Assembly (NCBI GenBank): GCA_045807725.1
Contig: JBJMGV010000115.1
Span: 1 to 64,000, forward strand
Length of the DNA stretch: 64,000 nt
Direction of reading: 5' to 3'
Source of the DNA: DATENM01 sp045807725
GTDB taxonomy: Bacteria; Acidobacteriota; Blastocatellia; UBA7656
The translations under genes were made by a program, and so were the position numbers. Shown here in pieces: positions 14,670 through 23,222 of this stretch. Numbering within the stretch: position 1 is the first letter of the stretch; each line of letters starts with the position of its first letter. The notes beneath the pieces were generated by a model that was not told the origin of the DNA, searched no databases, and worked only from the letters and a program-made list of their open reading frames with translations.

Positions 14670-15236
14670 ATGTCAGCAACTGCTCAATCAATCGAGAAAT
14701 CTCAGATCGGCCAACCGGCCCCGGATTTTGATATGGCCTCGACCCGCAATGTCGAGAAGCTGAACGAGAACGTCAAGCTCTCGGATTATCGCGGCAAGTG
14801 GGTCGTGCTGTTGTTTTACCCGCTCGACTTCACGTTCGTTTGCCCGACCGAGTTGACCACCTTCAGTGATCGCTACGACGATTTTGAAGGCATCAACGCC
14901 GAAGTCATCGGCGTGTCTACCGATTCCGTTTATTCGCACCGCGCCTGGCTGCAAACGGCGCGCGATAAGGGCGGCGTCGAAGGGCTGCGTTACCCGCTGG
15001 CCTCGGATATCACCGGCAGCGTGGCGCGCGATTACGGCGTGCTGATCGAAGGCAAAGGCATCGCCCTGCGCGGCCTGTTCGTCATCGATCCCGAAGGTAT
15101 TCTCCGTTACAAAGTTGTTCACGACCTGAACATCGGTCGCTCGGCTGAAGAGACGCTGCGCGTCATCCAGGCCTTGCAGACCGGCGGGCTGTGCCAGGCC
15201 GAGTGGCGTCCGGGTCAGAAGACGCTCAACGGCTAA
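14670..15236 (+). CDS. 2-Cys peroxiredoxin, AhpC/Prx1 type
   Basis: This cytoplasmic enzyme reduces hydrogen and organic peroxides with thiols. The 188-residue protein has the peroxidatic C58 in FYPLDFTFVCPTEL and the resolving C175 in GGLCQAEWRPG, so it is a typical 2-Cys peroxiredoxin with ordinary cysteines. This contrasts with the selenocysteine enzyme 700 bp away. The ATG at 14670 has GGAGGA upstream. It lies 89 bp after the PerR-like gene and is followed by a terminator, so the two may be co-transcribed. Confidence 0.95.
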   Translation: MSATAQSIEKSQIGQPAPDFDMASTRNVEKLNENVKLSDYRGKWVVLLFYPLDFTFVCPTELTTFSDRYDDFEGINAEVIGVSTDSVYSHRAWLQTARDKGGVEGLRYPLASDITGSVARDYGVLIEGKGIALRGLFVIDPEGILRYKVVHDLNIGRSAEETLRVIQALQTGGLCQAEWRPGQKTLNG

Positions 15237-15257
15237 ACGTCCAACGCAACGTCAATC

Positions 15258-15290
15258 ATGGGCGACGGGCGGCCTAGCCCTGTCGCCCAT
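15258..15290 (+). terminator. Intrinsic terminator after the AhpC-type gene
   Basis: A 12-bp stem (ATGGGCGAC with GTCGCCCAT, extended by G-T and two G-C pairs) has a 9-nt loop and is followed by TCGTTTGTTC. It lies 21 bp after the stop codon. Confidence 0.65.
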
Positions 15291-15327
15291 TCGTTTGTTC
15301 AGTCCGCGAGATCAGGAGGGGAAGATT

Positions 15328-15801
15328 ATGCCGATGAGAATCAACACGCCGATGCCTGGCTTTGACGGCGCGACCGAATGGATCAATAGCGAGCCGGGCG
15401 ATGCGACATCAGCCAAATTGACGCTGGTACATTTCTGGTCTTTGAGCTGCGGCATCTGCAAAGAGAATTTGCCGCGCGTCGCCGAGTGGCGCGAGTCGCA
15501 TCGAGACAGCGGCCTGCGTGTCATCGCTGTTCATATGCCGCGCTACCCTGCCGATGTTGATGTCAACGCCGTGCGCGAAGCGATTAGCGCTTACGGTATC
15601 AACGAAGCGTGCGCGGTTGATAACGAACACAAGCTGCGCGACGCCTTTCAGAATGAGCAAGGGTTTGTGCCGGCTTATTACCTGTTCGATGCTGAAGGCA
15701 AGCTGCGCGGCTTTGCGGCGGGCGAGCGCGGCATTGATATGATTGCGCCGACCTTGAAGCGGCTGCTTGTGTCGGTCGCCTCGCAAGAAGCTGCCGGCTA
15801 A
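15328..15801 (+). CDS. Thioredoxin-like (TlpA/redoxin family) protein
   Basis: The 157-residue thioredoxin-fold protein carries a CxxC site at C41-G-I-C44 in FWSLSCGICKENLPRV. It has the conserved cis-Pro region (GFVPAYYLFDAEGKLRGF). There is no signal peptide, so it should act in the cytoplasm, perhaps as reductant for the nearby peroxiredoxins. The ATG at 15328 has AGGAGGGG upstream. Its last four bases overlap the convergent aroDE gene. Confidence 0.9.
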   Translation: MPMRINTPMPGFDGATEWINSEPGDATSAKLTLVHFWSLSCGICKENLPRVAEWRESHRDSGLRVIAVHMPRYPADVDVNAVREAISAYGINEACAVDNEHKLRDAFQNEQGFVPAYYLFDAEGKLRGFAAGERGIDMIAPTLKRLLVSVASQEAAG

Positions 15802-17321
15802 GCCGGAGGCGAAACTTTTTTAAGGGCCGCCTGCCGCATCGTTTCGATAGACGGCAGGCGGCCCGTCCATAATTCAAACTGGCGCGCGGCCTGCGCCACC
15901 AGCATCTCGATCCCGCTCAAACCCAGACAGCCGTGCCGTCGTGCGTCGGCCAGAAACCGCGTCTCAAGCGGGTTATAAACCAGATCGTAAGCGATGCGGC
16001 GACCGTGCCACGTGTCTGCGTGAATGACGCTCGTGCCGTCGCTATGATTCGTCATTCCGACGGGCGTTGTGTTGATGATGACCTCTGCATCGCTTTCGCT
16101 TATCGCATCGAGGTGATTCATCTCAACGCCGAACTCGTCGGCCAATGCGGCGGCCTTGTTCATATCGCGGGCGAAGATCGTCACGCGCGCGCCGCGCTCA
16201 AGCAAGCCGAAGACGACCGCCCGCGCTGAGCCGCCTGTTCCAATCACCGCGCAATGCGTCGCCCGCAATTCGGTTAAGTCGGCAAGCGGCGCGATGGCTC
16301 CATACGCATCGGTGTTGTAGCCTTTCAGTCGATTGCCTTCGACCACTACAGTATTCACCGCGCCGATGCGCCGCGCCGTTTCGTCCATCTCATCCAGGAA
16401 GGGAATGACCGCCGTTTTGTGCGGAATCGTCACGCTAAAGCCGCGCAGCCGCCAATCCATCTCGCGCGTCGCTGGCCGCACAAAGCGTTTGAAGAATGCT
16501 TCAACGTTGCCGACTTCAAAAGGCAGATAAATGTAATCCAGCCCACACTCTCGAAAGGCGCGATTGTGCATCAGCGGCGATGCCGAATGCGAGACCGGCT
16601 TGCCGATGATGCCGACAATCTGTGTGTCGCGGCTCAGGCTGTGGATGCGATAAAGGTCGCGCAGTTCGTCGCACGTCACCTGGCCGGGCGCGCTTTCGTG
16701 CCCGCGCCTCATTGAGCCGAACGTCAGAAAGCTGCCGCGCGAAGGGCCGAGTATTCTCGTCACCATACCCGCTTCCTGCATAGCGATAGCGATGATTGTT
16801 TGACCTTCGAGCCGTGCGCGCTTGAGCAGGGCGAATACTTCAAGCGAATCGCTGATGTCGTTGGCGCGCACGGCGATCTTATGAATGGCTGCCGGCAAGC
16901 TCGTCAAACGGTCGAATATAGTCGTTAAATCGGCGGGCGTTTCGTTGAAGTTGTGATAAGAGACGATGAGCCGTGATGGATCAAGCAGCCTCGCCACGCG
17001 CTCGTCATAGTGCGCGGCTTCGATGTCGCAGTAATCCGCGCCCTGTTCTAACGACGCGGCGAGCAGCCGCAAGCGCACGCCCTTATCAATCGTTTGCTGA
17101 CCGCCTTCGTCAGCCGCGCGACAGGTGGCGATGACCGGCAGAGGCTTTTGTTTGAGCAACGCGCTCAGCCTCGATGGATCGTTGAAATCGAAATCGCGCA
17201 GGTAATCAAGCCGCAGTTCGATCAGGTCGGCAACCGTGGCCGCGCGTTGCATCGCCGCCCGCGCTTCGCTAACGGTCGGCTCAGTGATGACGGCGCAGAT
17301 TCTCGCTTCTTGTTCAGCCAT
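15798..17321 (-). CDS. aroDE: Fused 3-dehydroquinate dehydratase (type I) / shikimate dehydrogenase
   Basis: One 507-residue protein covers steps three and four of the shikimate pathway. Residues about 5-225 are a type I dehydroquinase (IELRLDYLRDF, then KIAVRANDISDSLE with the Schiff-base lysine and SFLTFGSMRRGHESAPGQ). Residues about 235-500 are shikimate dehydrogenase (GIIGKPVSHSASPLMHNRAF, VTIPHKTAVIPFLDE, the NADP loop VIGTGGSARAVVFGL). The fusion is like that of plants and Chlamydia. GTG at 17324 is an alternative start one codon earlier. It is co-oriented with cysK. Confidence 0.95.
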   Translation of the reverse strand: MAEQEARICAVITEPTVSEARAAMQRAATVADLIELRLDYLRDFDFNDPSRLSALLKQKPLPVIATCRAADEGGQQTIDKGVRLRLLAASLEQGADYCDIEAAHYDERVARLLDPSRLIVSYHNFNETPADLTTIFDRLTSLPAAIHKIAVRANDISDSLEVFALLKRARLEGQTIIAIAMQEAGMVTRILGPSRGSFLTFGSMRRGHESAPGQVTCDELRDLYRIHSLSRDTQIVGIIGKPVSHSASPLMHNRAFRECGLDYIYLPFEVGNVEAFFKRFVRPATREMDWRLRGFSVTIPHKTAVIPFLDEMDETARRIGAVNTVVVEGNRLKGYNTDAYGAIAPLADLTELRATHCAVIGTGGSARAVVFGLLERGARVTIFARDMNKAAALADEFGVEMNHLDAISESDAEVIINTTPVGMTNHSDGTSVIHADTWHGRRIAYDLVYNPLETRFLADARRHGCLGLSGIEMLVAQAARQFELWTGRLPSIETMRQAALKKVSPPA

Positions 17322-17351
17322 CACTTGCGGGGCGGGTCGTTGTCGCTGATC

Positions 17352-18296
17352 TCATTCTTCGTCAAATGCAAACACGTCGGTTGAAAGATAACGCTCACCG
17401 AAATCGGGGAGCACGGCAACGACACGCTTGCCTTCGCCCAACTCGGCGGCAATCTTCAGCGCCGCCCAACAGATTGCGCCCGACGAGACGCCGCACAGAA
17501 TGCCTTCTTCGCGCGCCAGCCGCCGCGTCATCTCTTTGGCGTCGGCATATTCGACCGGCACGATGCGGTCAATCAAGTCCATATTGAGCACGGCGGGAAT
17601 GAAGCCCGCGCCGATGCCTTGAATCTTGTGCGGGCCGGGGACGCCGCCCGACAGCACCGGCGAATCTTTCGGCTCGACGGCGATCAGCTTCACGTCGCGC
17701 AGGCGGTCTTTGAGCACTTCGCCGACGCCTGTGATCGTGCCGCCCGTGCCGACGCCGGCAACCAGCGCATCAAGCCGCGCGTCGGTGTCTTCGATAATCT
17801 CAAGCGCCGTCGTCGAGCGGTGAATGGCCGGGTTCGCCGGGTTCTCGAACTGCATAGGGATGAAGCTGTCGGGCGTCTCATCACGCAAGCGCTCGGCGGT
17901 GGCAATCGCGTCGTTCATCCCTTGCGCGCCGGGCGTCAAGACGACTTCCGCGCCGAGCGCGCGCAGCACACGTATGCGCTCGATGCTCATCGAATCGGGC
18001 ATCGTCAGAATCAAGCGATAGCCTCTGGCGGCGGCGGCCATCGCCAGGCCGATGCCGGTGTTGCCCGATGTCGGTTCGATGATCGTCGTGACGCCGGGCG
18101 TGATACGGCCTTCGCGCTCGGCGGCAAGAATCATCGAAGCGCCGATGCGATCTTTAACCGAGCACATAGGGTTGAAGGATTCGAGCTTGACGAGCACTTC
18201 GGCAGCATTGGCTGCGGGCAGGCGATTCAAACGCACCAGCGGCGTGTGGCCGATGGTTTCAAGGATGCTGCTGCTTATCTTCGGATGACGCGACAT
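17352..18296 (-). CDS. cysK: Cysteine synthase A (O-acetylserine sulfhydrylase)
   Basis: CysK makes cysteine from O-acetylserine and sulfide using PLP. The 314-residue protein has the PLP lysine K48 in NPMCSVKDRIG, the substrate loop TSGNTGIGLAM, and the phosphate-binding GVGTGGTITGVGE. SSGAICWAA lies near the C-terminus. The ATG at 18296 has AAGGGA upstream. It precedes aroDE with a 30-bp gap, so both may be one transcript. Confidence 0.95.
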   Translation of the reverse strand: MSRHPKISSSILETIGHTPLVRLNRLPAANAAEVLVKLESFNPMCSVKDRIGASMILAAEREGRITPGVTTIIEPTSGNTGIGLAMAAAARGYRLILTMPDSMSIERIRVLRALGAEVVLTPGAQGMNDAIATAERLRDETPDSFIPMQFENPANPAIHRSTTALEIIEDTDARLDALVAGVGTGGTITGVGEVLKDRLRDVKLIAVEPKDSPVLSGGVPGPHKIQGIGAGFIPAVLNMDLIDRIVPVEYADAKEMTRRLAREEGILCGVSSGAICWAALKIAAELGEGKRVVAVLPDFGERYLSTDVFAFDEE

Positions 18297-18449
18297 GAAT
18301 TTCCCTTTGATTAAAGTGACCCAAGCGATTCGTCATAGCCTAGCACGGCACAGCGCAAAGAGAAACTATGGGGGTAGCGGAATTCGAGAGCAGGGATAGA
18401 GGATGCAAGCGGCATATCTAAATCGAAGCACATGAGATTGGGACAGAAG

Positions 18450-18553
18450 ATTGGCCACAGAGGCACAGAGACACCGAGCGGGAATAAACCATGTTAAGAA
18501 AATCAGGACTGTTTTAATGATCTTCTCTGTGCCTTTGTGCCTTTGTGGCCAAT
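18450..18553. repeat. Inverted repeat between cysK and the sensor kinase operon
   Basis: A left arm (18450-18478) of CCACAGA/GGCACAG-type heptads pairs with a right arm (18525-18553) with 25 of 29 matches. The 46-nt loop includes ATGTTAAGAAAATCAGG. The rest of the 286-bp gap shows no gene. Confidence 0.85.
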
Positions 18554-18582
18554 GCGTTTCTGCCTTTCTCATGCCGTCTGAT

Positions 18583-20997
18583 TTAGGTTGAACCGTTCAA
18601 CGCGCTTCTTCCCATACGGCCCGCGAGACTGGCGGCGACCGTCGCCAGCTCATCAGGCTCGACCGGCTTGGGCACGTGCATCTGGTAGCCCGCCGCGAGA
18701 ATGTGTATGCGATCTTCCTTGCTGGCAAATGCAGTGAGCGCGATGGCCGGTATCTGTTTGCCGTGCTCGCCGCGCCGGCGCACCTGATCGATCAGCCAGT
18801 ATCCGTCTTTGCCGGGCATACCGATGTCGCTGACCAGAATATCGAATGAAGCCTGATCGAACATATTCAAGGCTTCTTGCGCTGACTCCGCCGCCGAAAC
18901 CTCTGCGCCATACTGTGCCAACAAGACCTCAATCAACTCGCGCGCGTCCTCCTGGTCGTCAACGATCAGTATGCGCAATCCCGTCAGCAACGCGCTCGGC
19001 GAGTGGTCGAGCAGGCCCGATACGGCAGCGTCTTGAAAGACTGGCTCGGCGCTCTGCGTGCGAGGTTCCTGCAAAGGCAGATTCACCGTAAAGGTCGAAC
19101 CGAGTCCGGGGCCGGGGCTGGCCGCTTCGATCTGCCCGCCGTGCAGCTCAACCAGATGGCGCACGATGGCGAGTCCGAGCCCGAGCCCTCCCTGTCTTCG
19201 GCTGATCGAGCCATCGGCCTGACGAAACGGATCGAAGACGTGTGGTAGAAAGTCTGCGCCGATGCCTATGCCGGTGTCGCGCACGGCTACCTGCGCCTCG
19301 GAATCTGTGCGCGCCAAAGCGATCTCAACCTGTCCGCCTTCGGGCGTAAATTTGATGGCGTTCGACAGCAGATTCCAAACGATCTGTTGCAGTCGCGTCG
19401 GGTCGGCCAGCAACAGACCGACGCCGGGGTCGAGCACGGTCATCATTTTAATTTGCTTGGCTTCCGCTGTCGGTCGCAACACCTCGATGGCGGCTTCGAT
19501 AATCGTCGAGAGCTTGACCGGCTCAAGGTTGAGCTGGAATTTGCCAGAGACGATGCGCGACATATCGAGCAGGTCGTTGACCAGCTTGGTCTGCGCGACG
19601 GCGTTGCGCTCGACTGTTTCGACCGCGCGCACCATCTCGCCGGCGTCGAGATTGCCTGTGCGCATCAAGCGAGTCCAGCCGAGCATCGAGTTCAGCGGCG
19701 TGCGAAGCTCGTGCGATACAGTCGCCAGGAACTCGTCTTTAAGGCGGCTGGCCTGTTCGGCTTGCGCGCGCAAGGCGCGTTCGTTAGCGAGTAACTGTTC
19801 GCGCTCGCGCTCGGCCTGCTTGCGTTCGCTGATGTCGCGTGCCGTGATGGTGTAAAACTTGTGGCCCATCAACTCGGACTGCACCACTGATACTTCAAGC
19901 GGGCACTCGCGCCCATTGGCGCAGATGCCTTGCGTTTCGTAGCGCAGCGGCGACGACCACGCCACGTCAGGCTCCGCGCCGTCTGCGCTATCTTCCGTCC
20001 CTTTCGTATGTGGGACCGGGAAGTCGCGTATGAAGCGGTGGATGGATTGGCCGATGGCTTCGTCGGCGGGACAGCCGAATATCTTCTCAGCCGCCGCGTT
20101 GAACATCGTGATATGCAGATCGGCTTCGACTGTGATGATGGCGTCGAGGGCCGAGCCGATGATGCTCGCAAGCCGCGCCCGCGACCCCAGAACCTGCGAC
20201 TCCAGGGCAACGCGGGCAAAGACATCTTCGACTGCCTTCGGCAAGTAATCGAGATAATCCGGCATCTTCACCACGAAGTCGCGCACGCCGGCGCGCAAGG
20301 CTTCGATGGCGATGGCTTCATCGCTATAGCCCGTCACCATCACGGTCGGCAGGTCGTGGCCGATGGATTTCAGGTGACGATAAAGGTCGAGGCCGGTTTC
20401 GCCTCCGGCGAGGTTCTGATCGAGCAGCATCAGCGCGATGTCGCCCTGCGTGACGTGCTGTATCGCTTCGCGCGCGTTTGTCGCCGTGACGACGACATAC
20501 CCGGCTCGCTCAAGCTGCCGGCGTTGCAGCAAAGCGGCTGACGGGTCGTCTTCGACAATCAAGACCAGACCGCCTTTGCCGACGTTCTGCGCCGCGCCGT
20601 TCAACTGCATTTCGAGCTGCGTGCGCTCCAGCACCTTGCCGACTGCTTGCGGCAGATCGTCCAGAAAATCTTTCGTCTTCTGGATAAATTCGCGGACGCC
20701 GACACGCAACGCTTGAATGATGGTTGATTCGCTGGCCGTGCCGCTGACCATAACGATGGGCAGGTCGTAGCCCATCGATTTCAGCCGCGCGCAGAACTCC
20801 AGCCCGGTCATCTCGCCGAGGTGGTAATCCAGGACGATCAGGCTGATGCCGCCGCACTTCAAATGGCCGAGCGCTTCATCGGGTGTAGCAGCGATGATAA
20901 CCGCGTAACCGGCCCGCTCCAGGCGGCGCTGTTGCAAACGGGCTATGCCGGCGTCATCTTCGAGAATGAGAATGATGTCGCGTTTCGGCTCAACCAT
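18583..20997 (-). CDS. Hybrid sensor histidine kinase, REC-REC-PAS-HisKA-HATPase-REC
   Basis: The 804-residue cytoplasmic protein has no membrane segment. Two receiver domains come first (D57 in LIVLDYHLGEMTG; the second begins GLVLIVEDDPSAALL). A PAS domain follows at about 275-390 (SALDAIITVEADLHITMFN). The HisKA domain has H429 in FLATVSHELRTPL. Then come HATPase boxes (LLSNAIKFTPEGG, DTGIGIG, GLGLGLAIVRHL) and a third receiver (ILIVDDQEDARELI). It is the last gene of a three-gene operon, overlapping the response regulator by 8 bp. The signal sensed is unknown. Confidence 0.93.
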   Translation of the reverse strand: MVEPKRDIILILEDDAGIARLQQRRLERAGYAVIIAATPDEALGHLKCGGISLIVLDYHLGEMTGLEFCARLKSMGYDLPIVMVSGTASESTIIQALRVGVREFIQKTKDFLDDLPQAVGKVLERTQLEMQLNGAAQNVGKGGLVLIVEDDPSAALLQRRQLERAGYVVVTATNAREAIQHVTQGDIALMLLDQNLAGGETGLDLYRHLKSIGHDLPTVMVTGYSDEAIAIEALRAGVRDFVVKMPDYLDYLPKAVEDVFARVALESQVLGSRARLASIIGSALDAIITVEADLHITMFNAAAEKIFGCPADEAIGQSIHRFIRDFPVPHTKGTEDSADGAEPDVAWSSPLRYETQGICANGRECPLEVSVVQSELMGHKFYTITARDISERKQAEREREQLLANERALRAQAEQASRLKDEFLATVSHELRTPLNSMLGWTRLMRTGNLDAGEMVRAVETVERNAVAQTKLVNDLLDMSRIVSGKFQLNLEPVKLSTIIEAAIEVLRPTAEAKQIKMMTVLDPGVGLLLADPTRLQQIVWNLLSNAIKFTPEGGQVEIALARTDSEAQVAVRDTGIGIGADFLPHVFDPFRQADGSISRRQGGLGLGLAIVRHLVELHGGQIEAASPGPGLGSTFTVNLPLQEPRTQSAEPVFQDAAVSGLLDHSPSALLTGLRILIVDDQEDARELIEVLLAQYGAEVSAAESAQEALNMFDQASFDILVSDIGMPGKDGYWLIDQVRRRGEHGKQIPAIALTAFASKEDRIHILAAGYQMHVPKPVEPDELATVAASLAGRMGRSALNGST

Positions 20998-21457
20998 TGA
21001 TTATTCCATTCGGCTTCACGGGCCACGCCGGAAGCTTCGTCGCCATAATGAAAGAAGCCAGCCGCTTGATGGTTTCAGCGAATTCATCATAAGCCACGGG
21101 CTTGGTCACGTAAGCGTTGCAGCCTTCGCGGAAGCAGCGCGTCACCTCGCGCGGGTCGTCAGTCGTTGTCAGCATGTAGACGGGAATGGTTGCCGTGTCG
21201 CTGTTGGCTTTCAACTGGCGCAAGGTCTCCATGCCGTCGAGCCGAGGCATGCGTATGTCGAGCAGCACGAGCAGCGCGCCGACTTCCGGGCGCTCACTGA
21301 GAGGCCCGTCGCTGCGTATGTAATCGAGCAGCTCCTGCCCGTTGCGCAGCCGCACCAGTCTGTCGGTGACGCCTGCGCGCCGCAGGTTGCGGTTAATCAA
21401 GGTCGCGTGGCCGTCATCGTCTTCGGCCAACAGAATTATCAGCTCACCCTTGCTCAT
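20990..21457 (-). CDS. Single-domain response regulator
   Basis: The 155-residue receiver-only protein has the acidic pocket AEDDD, the phosphoacceptor D67 in VLLDIRMPRLDG, the switch Thr in YMLTTTDDPREV and the lysine in YVTKPVAYDEF. The loop after the first helix and the IRSDGPLSERP segment match Rcp1-type regulators that pair with phytochrome-like kinases. There is no output domain, so it works by phosphotransfer or protein contact. The ATG at 21457 overlaps the upstream kinase stop by four bases and has GGAAGG before it. Confidence 0.93.
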   Translation of the reverse strand: MSKGELIILLAEDDDGHATLINRNLRRAGVTDRLVRLRNGQELLDYIRSDGPLSERPEVGALLVLLDIRMPRLDGMETLRQLKANSDTATIPVYMLTTTDDPREVTRCFREGCNAYVTKPVAYDEFAETIKRLASFIMATKLPAWPVKPNGIING

Positions 21458-22800
21458 CCTTCCGATTCCTCGCCCGCTTCGGCCAGGCTCTGATCCGCTG
21501 CCAGCGTCACAAAGAAAGTCGTTCCCTCGCCGGCTTTCGATTCAACCCAGACGCGGCCATTGTGGCGCTCGATGATGCGGCGCACGATGGCCAGCCCCAT
21601 CCCTTCGCCTCTGGCGGCTTCGGGATGAAATCGCTGGAAGGCGCGGAAAAGTTTGCCCCGCTCGATGTCGCTCAAGCCCAGGCCGTTGTCGCGCACATAG
21701 TAAGCGCGCACGGGCTGCTCAACTTCGTCTTCATTCGCAAAGACCGTGTCGACGCAGCCGATCTCGATTACGCCCGCTCGCTTCGGGTCGAGGTAATTCA
21801 GCGCGTTGGAGATGAGATTGCTGAACAGTTGTTCGAGCGCCGCCGGATCGCCCCACGTCGGCGGCAGGTCGTGAATGATGATCTTCGCGCCTCGGCCCTT
21901 GATCGTCGCGTTCAGCGCATCATTGATGCGCTCGACCATCTCCTTCAAATTCACCTTGCGCACCTGATAGATGATTCGCCCGGCGCGCGACAGCCTGAGC
22001 AGCGCGTCGATGATCTTGCTGAGGTGCGACACGGCGGTCTGTATGAACTGCACAGACTCAGCCATTTCGCCTTCAATGATCGTCACGCCACGCGCGCGCA
22101 GCTCTGGCGGCACGCTCTCGCCGTTGAGCAACGCTTTGAGGTCTTCCGACACCATGCCGAGTTCCTGGCTGAAGCCTTGCAGGTTGACCAGCGGCGTGCG
22201 CATATCGTGCGAGACGCTGTAGACGAACATCTCGTTCTCTTCGCTCTTCTGCGCCAGTTGTATGTTCGACCGCGCCAGATCGTTGACGCGTTGCTGCAAC
22301 TCTTCGTTCAACTGCCGAATCTGTTCTTCCCATATCCGCCGCTCGGTCATATCGCGGGTGACTTTAGCGAAGCCGCGATGAACGCCCTGCGCGTCGAAGA
22401 CAGCGGTGATGATCACGTCGGCCCAGAACGTTGTGCCGTCCTTACGCACACGCCAGCCTACGTCCTCGTAGCGCCCCTGCGCGACGGCCTCCTTCAACTC
22501 GTATTGGGGATACTTGATCGCCTTCGCCTCTTCCGTGTAAAAGATGGAGAAGTGCTTGCCGATAATCTCGTCCGCCTGATAGCCCTTGAGCCGTTGCGCG
22601 CCTGCGTTCCAGCTAATGATATGGCCGGTGGTGTCGAGCATGAAGATGGCGTAATCCTTCACGCTCTGAACCATCAACTGAAACAGGTTGCCATCTTCGC
22701 CCTTCTCTTTTGCCTGCGCGAGCAGGCTCTCGCCCTGTGCGTCACCTGCCGACGGCTCTGCGGATGGTGTGGTGATCTCTGGGTCTGATTGACGTTGCAT
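21454..22800 (-). CDS. PAS-domain sensor histidine kinase
   Basis: The 448-residue soluble kinase has a PAS/PAC domain at about 40-160 (YAIFMLDTTGHIISWNAGA, then GFAKVTRDMTERR). A coiled coil leads to HisKA with H198 in FVYSVSHDMRTPLVNLQGF, and HATPase follows (LFSNLISNALNYLDP, DNGLGLSD, GEGMGLAIVRRI). It is first in an operon with a response regulator and a hybrid kinase, joined by 4- and 8-bp overlaps. This suggests a closed phosphorelay. The PAS ligand cannot be told. Confidence 0.93.
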   Translation of the reverse strand: MQRQSDPEITTPSAEPSAGDAQGESLLAQAKEKGEDGNLFQLMVQSVKDYAIFMLDTTGHIISWNAGAQRLKGYQADEIIGKHFSIFYTEEAKAIKYPQYELKEAVAQGRYEDVGWRVRKDGTTFWADVIITAVFDAQGVHRGFAKVTRDMTERRIWEEQIRQLNEELQQRVNDLARSNIQLAQKSEENEMFVYSVSHDMRTPLVNLQGFSQELGMVSEDLKALLNGESVPPELRARGVTIIEGEMAESVQFIQTAVSHLSKIIDALLRLSRAGRIIYQVRKVNLKEMVERINDALNATIKGRGAKIIIHDLPPTWGDPAALEQLFSNLISNALNYLDPKRAGVIEIGCVDTVFANEDEVEQPVRAYYVRDNGLGLSDIERGKLFRAFQRFHPEAARGEGMGLAIVRRIIERHNGRVWVESKAGEGTTFFVTLAADQSLAEAGEESEG

Positions 22801-23222
22801 TGCTCTGACTCTTTCCCGATGTCACGTTCAGGGCATCGACCGACCAAACGATTCGGCCTGACAGAGGCAGCGCGGCTGCAAGGCCCGGCTGCTTGAATGA
22901 TGGATGGTGAATATCAGCGTTCGTTCCGCGATTTCATGAAATTGGGTTGGTCGTCCACAGAATGTTTCTGACCAGGCAGTCCGGTGTCGAGACCTCGATG
23001 ATTTATTGCCGTTATGCCTTGCCGTGAAGCTCAAGGCAAACGCTGGTTCAACCCCATTGCAGGTAAGCGTCCTAGACGGTTATCTTACTATTTGCCCGGC
23101 AACCGGGGCAACTCATACATTGCGAGCTTAGTCGCCTTGCCATCAGAGTTGGTCTCTGGTTTCATCCGCTGCCGCCGTCCTGCTATTATCAAAGTCTCAG
23201 TAAAAGTAACGGAGTAGACCTC
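22801..23222. other. Intergenic region between divergent operons
   Basis: This 422-bp gap separates the two-component operon from proC. I see the proC ribosome binding site (GGAG) and short inverted repeats such as TTGCCCGGCAACCGGGGCAA near 23092. There is no convincing gene, RNA or terminator. Confidence 0.4.

Noticed and set aside
21562..22788. Long plus-strand open frame opposite the PAS kinase
   Set aside because: Antisense shadow of a clear histidine kinase, with arginine- and leucine-rich composition and no motif.
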